64,000 bases of DNA. Source: Zygnema cylindricum (lineage: Eukaryota > Streptophyta > Zygnematophyceae > Zygnematales > Zygnemataceae). Position numbers and translations under genes: made by a program. Positions 55,975 to 64,000 of the stretch are shown here, in pieces. The stretch is taken from contig JBBHKE010002852.1 of NCBI GenBank assembly GCA_037447655.1, positions 116,681-180,680 of the forward strand, read 5' to 3'. Each line of letters opens with the position of its first letter. Positions within the stretch are counted from its first letter, which is position 1. Under the pieces are notes generated by a model that saw only the letters and a list, made by a program, of their open reading frames with translations, was not told the DNA's origin and ran no database searches.

Positions 55975-57069
55975 AACTCACGTACATACGATTGCTGATC
56001 ACCTCCAAGAATGTGTAAGAGTCCAATAGCGTCGAAAATGGTTTAATATCAATCAAAGAAAAGCGGCTTGAAATTTGCATGAATTGCACCGACGTCTACA
56101 TCCGTCACAATTTAAAGTAAAGATTTTGTTGCCTAAGATCGGAACACTTCGAAAAGTACTACATATAATCATTGGTAAGAAACAAAGTAACATGACTAAG
56201 TTTCGGTTATATGGGAACATGCCTTAAGTAGTACGATTTCTTGTGAGTTGTGAGCATTTTCTATAAGCTTTCGCTGTGTGAATGGTGCATGATCTGTGTG
56301 AGCAATCGTTTTAACATGAAAGACGACAAACCTAAAGTACATTCAAAGTTTGAAGATGACGTTATTTGTCCTGTAATTAGTATAACTTTTCTGTACCACA
56401 AAGATTTTCTCGTTGCGAACTCAATTTTCGAGGACAACGATAGAAAAACCTGATTCTTTAACGCATGGGCACCACCCGTCACTTTCAAACGACAAACGTT
56501 GAACCAAAACATAAACCGAGCATCAGTTGGATAAAGTATATTCTAATAAATTGTATCAAATATCTTATCGCTATAAATTTGATATTCAATATATCGAATA
56601 TCGAACGGTGAGAGAGCCTGATATATCCCTCCTTGACCAACAAAAATTATCGTGATATATTTGGTGGGAAGTTATTGCTCGTACAGATTCCGTACGGAAA
56701 TTCAACGTAGGGGAAGTATTCCCTCTTAGGGGGAGGTAGGGGGGAAGGGAAAAAGAGGTGGTTTGAAACTTCTTGGCATACCGCCATATTGAGGTATCGC
56801 GACAGTTACGACCCGATAACTCATCACGATATATCATAATTTCATTGTACGGAACCATATGTTGACTATCGGCACGTCAAATAAGGCAAATTGCGAATAT
56901 CGGCAAGAGGCTATTGATACACAACACTAACTATATTCCCCTTTCCACAAATATTTGACCTGTGTGGGGTCGAGTTGGAAGGGCAAAATCCCCTGTCATA
57001 CTAATTTTTATTTTATTTTTATTTTATTTTTCGCAGGGTGTGCACGAGTGTAACGGTTTCGTACGTATC
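55975..57069. other. Decayed TE pieces, no gene
   Basis: About 56200-56480 resembles a worn Harbinger-like end (TTTAACGCATGGGCACC). The segment ending GATACACAACACTA near 56930 resembles one end of the hAT-like element at 29696-30537. Nothing coding recognised. Confidence 0.4.
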
Positions 57070-57554
57070 AAAGGTTGCAAAAGTCAAAATTTTGAGATAC
57101 CTAAATCCGACTTTTTTTTTTTTTTCAAAATCTGATTACCCGAAATCCGGGCGGGTTATTGCACCCTCCTAAATTATTAGCCGGTATCCAATATGCGTTC
57201 ACGGGGGAAAAGCTAACCGAAACTCGACTTCTTGCGACTACCCTTACCCGCCCGTACCTGAATAAGAACAAAATTAGTGCTACATCTCCCTTATACCTTC
57301 TAGTCTTCCACGATACCAAGAGTACAAAGTACAATAATGTTGGATACTGTACCTGTAGTGGAATGTACCTACGAAACCTTCAACATTTTTCGTTCTTTTC
57401 TTACCCGGTAGTACCCGAATTTGCTTTTTTTTTTCTGTATCAACCGGCCGAATCCGGCCGGCACCCAAAATTTTGCACCCGAATCCGTTCCGGATCCGAT
57501 ACGGCCGGTCGGGTACGGATTGAGTACGGATTTGGGTGCCCAATTGCGACCTCT
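57070..57554. mobile_element. AGAGGTCGCAA-family element, single copy
   Basis: About 485 bp from AAAGGTTGCAAAAGTCAAAATT to CCCAATTGCGACCTCT. It aligns with both ends of 53885-55974 and shows the element without nested insertions. Confidence 0.65.
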
Positions 57555-58719
57555 GGCACGTATACAGCGAAGCAGTTTGACATGTTGTCGATACCTCAAC
57601 AGCCGCCCTAAGTGCTGAAATCGCTATAGTACCGCACTAAAAATCTTGTGATACGTATCGTATCGGATCCAGCGTTGGCCGAAACGTTGATGTACGATTG
57701 GAACGATTTCCTCGCTGCGAAATTCCAATATTGATGCCGTGGCAGATGGTGCGGCACTTACTGCAGTTTCGTCCCTCGGACTGAATTCGATGGCGGGTAT
57801 TTCCGCCTTATATTTAAACACATTCGTTTTTTTTTTTTATTGTTCTCACAAAGTGTCACAAAGTGACTGAAACATTCATTCAAAGGCAGACAAACCGATT
57901 TGGTTCCATACAGTTAAGAAGAAAATTTTATAGTGTTTTTAATTAGGTTTCCTCACAATTTTACCCAACCATGAACAAAAAACTATTTTCAGGCTATTTA
58001 TACCACAAAAAACGAAGCCTTTTAGAAACTTACATTGTGCACAATATTGTATTTGCAAGAGTAATTACGACACATGAAGAATAATACTCAAAACTCTTTC
58101 AAATTGTTCAATCTTTTTGTCCGAAAGCATAGAAGGTGAGAAGCTAAAATTCCTGCTTACTGATAAAAAGAAGTGGCGTATTTTTGTATACATCCGGTCT
58201 TCTGATTCACTGCCACGTACATATTAGGGAGGGCAATGAGACCTTTGCAATAACTGATAACAGGTACCATTATCAACTAGTAATTTTAATAGGGTTTCGA
58301 GCATGAGTGCCATATTTACACATGGCATGAACATAATAAGAGCTTAATTTGTCAGTCAACTGTATAATGTGTCCTTTTTATGGTGCAAAGCAGGTTATAA
58401 ATGTGAATCATTCAAAAGCAAGAAATCTTGTTACTGATCGATACTACTCAAACAATGTGCCATGTTTGTCGAACATGTCACCATATCCAAAAAAGAAAAT
58501 GTTTAATCGCTGTAGCATGAATGAGAATTATACAATTTGACAGACACTTCACAAAGACAAACACTGATATTCACAACCTGAGTTTTCACACTTGATTAGC
58601 TCTAGGACTACCAGCGAAAACTACCATGAAATGTTGTTTAAAGTAGCAAAGCGTTGACCAATGGAGTCAATGAAGTTTATCAAAAGAAGGAGCTCTTGGG
58701 AGATTTGATATGATTCGAA
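57555..58719. other. No gene recognised
   Basis: AT-rich. Short frames without domain content. Confidence 0.45.
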
Positions 58720-59130
58720 CAATATCGACAATACTGATGAACATTTCCAGTAGAAAACTATCTCAGTAAATGCATCATAATGATTAGTAACCGGAGACTT
58801 AACCTTAACCTTAACCTGGAGAATTTTGAAAAGACTTAAAAAGTTTATGTGACTATGGTGTCGCATTATCAACCCTTTCTTAAGATTTTTGTGCCATAAG
58901 GGGAGAGGCAAGTTCAACTGACAAACAAATATGGAAAAAACATCCAAGAATTGTCACACAAACACTTCCATAGAAAAAATGAAATAATCTAACTTCTTTT
59001 CTTTTTATTGAGGGAATCGAGAGGAATACAGTGGAGCTTAAACTTATGCCTAGCTCCAGACAATTCGCTAAAATCAAACCCTAAAGACCCTAACTGCAAT
59101 AAAATAAGCTTTACTTTGCAAAACCAACAC
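58720..59130. repeat. Carbonic anhydrase 3' flank, copy 1
   Basis: Direct match to 63595-64000 (e.g. GGTGTCGCATTATCAACC and ACAGTGGAGCTTAAACTTAT). This is sequence downstream of the alpha-carbonic anhydrase stop codon, so the match implies a second locus just beyond the window. Confidence 0.85.
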
Positions 59131-59319
59131 CAAATCCTAAAAAAAGGAACAAGAACAGATATCCTGTACAGACCTGAAAATAAAATGAGCTTTACTCTGC
59201 AATACCAAACTAAAAAGAAGGAATGGTATTCCGTACAGAAACATAAAAAATGCCTCTCACTCAAAAATGTTTCAAATCGAAACAGTAACCCTAAAGTGAC
59301 AACCCTAAACCCTAGCAAG

Positions 59320-60295
59320 TTACTTGGTCGCTAGGAAAGTGGACACGACTCGTCCATTGAGAGGCATTTGAGGGCGGTTGTCGGTCCAATCGCCGTTAGC
59401 CACGGCGGAAATGGCGTCGTAGAATTTGTACAGATGTAGAAAAAAAAAGAAAAAAAACGAATTTCGAGTAAGAAATTAAGGGAAGAAGAAATGAGTACTA
59501 ACCTTTAGCAGTGTATTTAATGTCGTTTTGGTTGGCTGCAGTGACCACAGGTCAGATTGACTAGAAAGTTGACAAAATCTGATTGGTGATAAAAAAACGA
59601 CATAGTGTGAACTAAATTCTTCTGCAAAAACAAAAAAATTAGGGACTAGTTTTGTTGTTTTGAGAAAGTTCGTCTCGACTCGCGGTAGGATCATGTAGAC
59701 GTCAACATAACTAGAAAGTACGTCAACAAAGTACGTCCACTGTTCTTATTGAAAACGTCAAACGTACAGGTATTCGAGCGCACAATCTAGAATTCTAATT
59801 TTTTTCTTTCGGGTGCTCTCTTTGGTCGAGAATAAAGCTCACAAAAAACAAAATCCCACATAGACTTTCCGATACAAACACAATATAACCCGCTACATCA
59901 AATCTCGACCATACACATAGCATCCCGACCAATCAATTATTTCCTTTATTGTCCCTTATGTGACACTAACGGGCAGACTCACCCTTCAACCAAACAAAAG
60001 AAATGAAAACACACCCTTCAACCAAAGAAAAAAGGACATGCACATAGAAGAAAAAGACAAAAAAACCACGGGCTGCCCGGAAATAAAATCTCACTTGTGC
60101 GACGGAGACGTACTGGTGCTTCACCAACACGAACCATTCGACGATTTCGAGGCATCCAGGGGTGGTGAGAGAGCCCAAGTAGGTGTACACCCTCTGACTC
60201 TTGCTTTTCACGTTCAACAAGGAGCCCCAGTTGGCCGTCAAACTCACGTTCATGGAAGAGATCTTCTTAAGGATCAGATCCACAAATCCGAAACA
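59320..60295 (-). CDS. Alpha-carbonic anhydrase, 3' exons
   Basis: Alpha-type carbonic anhydrases interconvert CO2 and bicarbonate with a zinc at three His residues. Three minus-strand pieces fit. Exon 60295-60095 (67 codons, acceptor GTGTAG|TGTTTC, donor GCACAA|GTGAGA) includes VYTYLGSLTTPGCLEIVEW, where the GSLTTPGC motif is diagnostic. Exon 59535-59503 (11 codons, PTKTTLNTLLK) lies between CACTGCAG and AAAG|GTTAGT. The last exon 59427-59320 reads FYDAISAVANGDWTDNRPQ, MPLNGRVVSTFLATK and stop, the family's C-terminal RP.QPLNGR signature. All phases are 0. The last exon lacks an AG acceptor: CTGTAC stands where CTGTAG would fit. Upstream exons with the zinc-binding His motifs are not found. 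A truncated copia (F5) starts ~300 bp upstream. Confidence 0.82.
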
Positions 60296-60595
60296 CTACA
60301 CGAGGAACATTGTTAGATAGGCAAAAGCAAAAAGTAATAAATGCCATAAAGCGACATAAAAACTCAAGAAACTTCCAAATGATGAAAAAAAACTTCCCAA
60401 ATGTCAAATCCACGCCACTTTTCCCACCAATCCTCAACATCAACCAAACTACGAAGAATTTCCCAAAAAACCTCCTACCAAATTCCAAACTAACTCCCAC
60501 AAAGGAAAGACAAAATTCCCAAAATCTACAGTTGGCTGACTAAACAAAGTTCCCACTACCCACATAGGTTTTTTGAATCCAAGGGTTTTTTGAGG

Positions 60596-62723
60596 GTTTT
60601 TAGGATTTTTTATGATTTTTTTTTTGTTCACTTCCATTGTTGAACTGTGGTTTTTCATCAAATCTTACATCTTTGCTGATGATGATCGTCTTAGTGTTGT
60701 TTTTTAGCACTCTGTATGCTTTGTTGTGCTCGTCATACCCTAAGAATGTCCCCTCAATTGCCTTTGGTCCCAGATTCCCTCCTTTCTTGTTGTGGTTAAA
60801 CACGTAGGCTCTGCTCCCGAACACTTTCAGGTGGGATAGTTCGGCCTGAACCCGTGTCACTGCTCAAATGGTGGGGAGTTGTTCAATGCTCGGGTGAGAC
60901 ATCCGTTGTGTAGGTACACGGAAGTGCTCATGGCTTCCCCCTAATACTGCGGCTTAATATTGTGGACCACCATCCTGCTTCTCGTCATCTCGAGAAGCAT
61001 ACGATTCATCCTCTCTGCGATGCCGTTATGTTTGGGTGTCGCTGGTGTCATTAAGTGGTGTTTGATTCCCTCAGCTGTGAGGAAATCCTTAAATTCATTT
61101 GGAAGGTACTCTCCACCCGTGTCACTTCGCAAGCAAGTGATTGACGTGCCATGTTTCTTCTCCACTGCTACCTTGTATGCCTTAAAGTGATTGAAACTTT
61201 GCTTTTGTGAGTGAGTAAGAAAATGTGTGTCATCCTGGTGAAGTCATTAATGAATGTAACCATGTACTTTTTGCCACTACAGGATGATGGGACTTTCAAT
61301 GGTCCCCATACGTCGGAGTGCACGGCCTCTAGTGGTCGGCTAGCTCTTTGTGCACTTGCTTATGGAAAGGGGAGTTGATGGGACTTCCCATCTCGCAGCC
61401 GTGACATGGATCAGGTGAGTCCTTCATGGACGTGAGTTCGATCCCATGTGCCATGTTACCTTTGACTATTTCCCTCATCCCCTCTGTGTGTAGGTGACCG
61501 AGTCTACAATGCCACAAAAATTGGTTTGATAAGTTGTGAATCTTAGTTTCGGTGATCGCCTTTTCATTAGCCCTAATCGTTGTATCTTTCGTATCTGTTG
61601 CAGGTGACAAATATGTTGTTTGGAGTGTTGATCTCGCTGCGAGTGCAAAGGACTTCATCCTTCTACTGCACTTGAGGTGGTAAGTTCGATCCTCCTTCTA
61701 CAATGGTTAGCCCCTCCCGCATTAGTTTAATCTTTCCTCCTTTCTGCCACACTGGTATAATACCGCTATCCTCGGCTTGAGGGATGGAGTAACGATTCCT
61801 TTTAAAATCAGGGACATATAGAACGTTTTTAATTGTCCGGAGTGTTAACTTTTTGTCTATCCGGCCAAGAGGTTAGCATAGTGAGAGGTGTAAGCCTCCA
61901 TATATGTGTCATCTTGGTAGACAGTCGTCATGAGTGTCTTACCAAGTTTGAGTATTGCTGTCATACCTCAGAGTTTGTGTGTTGCCTCAAGGGATTCCCA
62001 AATCTCTGCAAAAGTTTTGAGTCTCGTCACATTTTTCAGTTGATTATCTGCAAGGCCACGAATCAAACAATTCTTAGCTCAGATTTCCCTCATGTCCCAA
62101 TCTTCCATTGCCTTTGTCTCATCTGCTTTCACACTGTTTGCATCCGCAGGAACTGGACGCGTTTTTGCCCGGGTAACGATTCCTAAACAACTCCTCTCCT
62201 CAAGGGCCGCCTCTGTCCGACACCTCCACAGTTGATAATTTGAACCTTCGTACTTATCAAGGACGCCTAGCGAGCCCATGACCTGTTGACCTTGATCAGA
62301 CATTTCGAGTGACTAGGAGAACTCCTAAGACCACGTACACCTAATCAGATGACGGGATTCGCAAAAGCGACGAACTTGATAAATCACAAAGATAGAAAAG
62401 TAAGAAGGGGGAGAGTAAAGGCATTCACCTGTAGCAAGGCATAGAATAGATAGGAATAGATAGCTCGTTCAGAAAGTAGATTCTGTTATATCAGAAAGGA
62501 ATACAGTTGCAATGAGAGGACAATGTCCAATAATAAACTGATTCTGAATGCTAAAGCTGCCAAGCCTAGTTTGTCTGTGAATGATGATTTCTGGCGTCTT
62601 GTTCTACTCTATTTATTTTAAAGCAAACAAAAAGAACTAAGTGGTGGTCGAATGACCTAATGCCACGTGTACAAGCCTACAAACAATAATGCATCATGGG
62701 AACGTTTGCACTTTTGCCCAACA
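60596..62723 (-). mobile_element. Ty1/copia F5, 3'-truncated
   Basis: A separate, more plant-like copia lineage. The LTR starts TGTTGGGC at 62723 (minus). Gag begins MSDQGQQVMGSLGVLDKYEG at 62303 and continues NYQLWRCRTEAALEE. Next come GAG-pre-integrase FLWHCRLGHLHTEGM with CHGCEMGSP, integrase CLRSDTGGEYLPNEF and PKHNGIAERMNRM, and the post-integrase LSHLKVFGSRAYVFNHNKKG. Reverse transcriptase, RNase H and 3' LTR are missing. The element stops near 60596 in poly-T. Several frameshifts. Confidence 0.88.
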
Positions 62724-63570
62724 CTTGATTTAATGTTCCCACTGTAAAATCGCTAATAGTACTGTGACGATACGATTTCGAAGTACCAATGAAATCGTAC
62801 GAATCGTTGCACGAAATAATCGGCCGGAATCGTACTAAAAGCAATAGTACTATTCAAGTAATGTGCATGATTCAAATATTCACTACAAACATTCACTGTA
62901 ATTATTTACAAACCTCTTACGAACACAAGAAAAACAAATCAAAAACTGCAGTGAAAACCTGAAGTGTAAATAAAGAAAGCCTTAATCAAAGGAGTTAATT
63001 GAGTCTATCTATAAATCCAATGATTACTTGGGAAATTCTTTGTTATGTTTCGAACTATTGGTTTTAGTCAATTCCGGGCGATTATTTCGTGCAGCGATTC
63101 GTACGATTTCATTGGTACTTCGAAATCGCATTGTCACAGTACTATTAGCGATGTACAGTGGGAACATTAAATCAAGTGTTGGACAGACGTGCAGACGTTC
63201 CCATGATGCATTATTTTTTGTAGGCTTGTACACGTGGCATTTGGTCATTCGACCACCACTTAATTCTTTTTGTTTGCTTTAGAATAAATAGAGTAGAACA
63301 AGCCACAGAAATCATCATTCACAGTCAAACTAGGCTTGGCAGCTTTAGCATTTAGAATCAGTTTATTATTGGACATTGTCCTCTCATTGCAATTGTATTC
63401 CTTTCTGATATAACTGAATCTACTTTCTGAACAAGCTATCTATTCTATGCCTTGCTATAGGTGAATGCCTTTACTCTCCCCACCTACACTTCTGTCTTTT
63501 CTATCTTTGCGATTATCAATTTCGTCGCTTTGCAATCGTGTCATTGGGTACAGTCTTAGGTCTCCTATCC
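62336..63570. repeat. ~1.2-kb palindrome built of two opposed LTRs and a central MITE
   Basis: The left arm (about 62336-62835) is the F5 5' LTR/leader region on the minus strand plus a MITE half. The right arm (about 63070-63570) is its inverted copy, with a plus-strand LTR from TGTTGGAC at 63177. Arms match over roughly 450-500 bp with scattered changes. The spacer is ~230 bp. Confidence 0.85.
62747..63153. mobile_element. MITE at the palindrome centre
   Basis: 407 bp with TA on both sides (62745-62746, 63154-63155) and ~85-bp TIRs starting AAATCGCTAATAGTACTGTG. No coding capacity. The flanks outside the TA are also inverted copies of each other (GGGAACATTAAATCAAGTG), so the palindrome extends beyond the MITE. 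Confidence 0.7.
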
Positions 63571-63594
63571 TCAAACTGATCAAATCAACGGCCA

Positions 63595-64000
63595 AATCGA
63601 CAGTGTTCAATTCCGATGAATATTTCAAATAGATAACGCATCATGATGATGAGTGACATGGAAACCTTTTCTAATAATTTTTAAATGTCTTAAAATACAT
63701 GTGACTGTGGTGTCGCATTATCAACCTTTTCCTAAGATTGTTGCGCTACGAGGGGAGAGGGAAATTCAACTGACAAACAGAATGTAAAAAACATCCAAGA
63801 ATTATCAAACAGATACACTATCATGGAAAAAGCGAACCATTCTTTTCTTTTTATTCAAGGAATCGAGGGAAATACAGTGGAGCTTAAACTTATGCCTAGC
63901 TCCAGACGATCGTTTAAAACAAAACCCTAAAAATCCTAATTGCAAATAAAATAAACTTTCCTTCGCAAAACCAAAACCAAACCTACCAAGGAAAAGAAAA
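63595..64000. repeat. Carbonic anhydrase 3' flank, copy 2
   Basis: Direct repeat of 58720-59130, running off the window edge. The matching last exon of a second alpha-carbonic anhydrase would lie roughly 200-300 bp beyond position 64000. Confidence 0.8.

Overview
This is nuclear DNA from a photosynthetic eukaryote with a large, transposon-dominated genome. It is AT-rich and almost free of intact genes. Two fragments point to the green lineage. One is a broken last exon of psaF (photosystem I subunit III) whose C-terminus is of the green-algal type, ending in TVSPR. The other is the 3' end of an alpha-carbonic anhydrase gene. psaF is plastid-encoded in red-lineage algae, so an apparently intron-bearing psaF in this context favours a green alga. 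The species is not identifiable from the sequence alone. One 10-base run of N (14241-14250) marks an assembly gap.

Layout. 0.4-4 kb: a GA-rich tract duplicated in tandem, a miniature LTR element (TRIM-like) whose LTR contains a near-perfect tRNA cloverleaf, and a second copy of that block. 4-16 kb: low-gene DNA with mariner-like MITEs, a 940-bp hAT-like element holding a 49-bp tandem array, a 737-bp solo LTR, and half of a ~1.7-kb dispersed duplication. 16.3-17.7 kb: a probable solo copia LTR. 18-22 kb: the second copy of the duplication, then a duplicated low-gene block. 22-33.3 kb: two tandem Ty1/copia copies (family F1). The second has had the middle of pol replaced by 2.7 kb of foreign DNA that carries a hAT-like MITE and the psaF fragment. 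34.9-51 kb: a four-level nest, in which a Harbinger-like element contains copia F3b (+), which contains copia F3 (-), which contains copia F2 (+). 52-57.6 kb: another Harbinger-like element and a family with AGAGGTCGCAA termini, containing nested MITEs. 58.7-64 kb: the alpha-carbonic anhydrase 3' exons, a truncated fifth copia (F5, -), a ~1.2-kb palindrome with a MITE at its centre, and the start of a second copy of the carbonic anhydrase downstream region.

How the elements relate. F1, F2 and F3 share one architecture: ~1-kb LTRs (TG...TTGCA), a primer-binding site GGTTATGGGCCCA that matches the anticodon-loop half of initiator tRNA-Met (Drosophila copia style), a polypurine tract AAAATAAGGGGAG, and an antisense tRNA-like segment with Pol III A and B boxes about 200-250 nt into the LTR. 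All carry stops, frameshifts or lost catalytic residues, so none looks autonomous. The recurring tRNA-like insert, in copia LTRs (antisense) and in the miniature element (sense), is the most unusual theme of the window.
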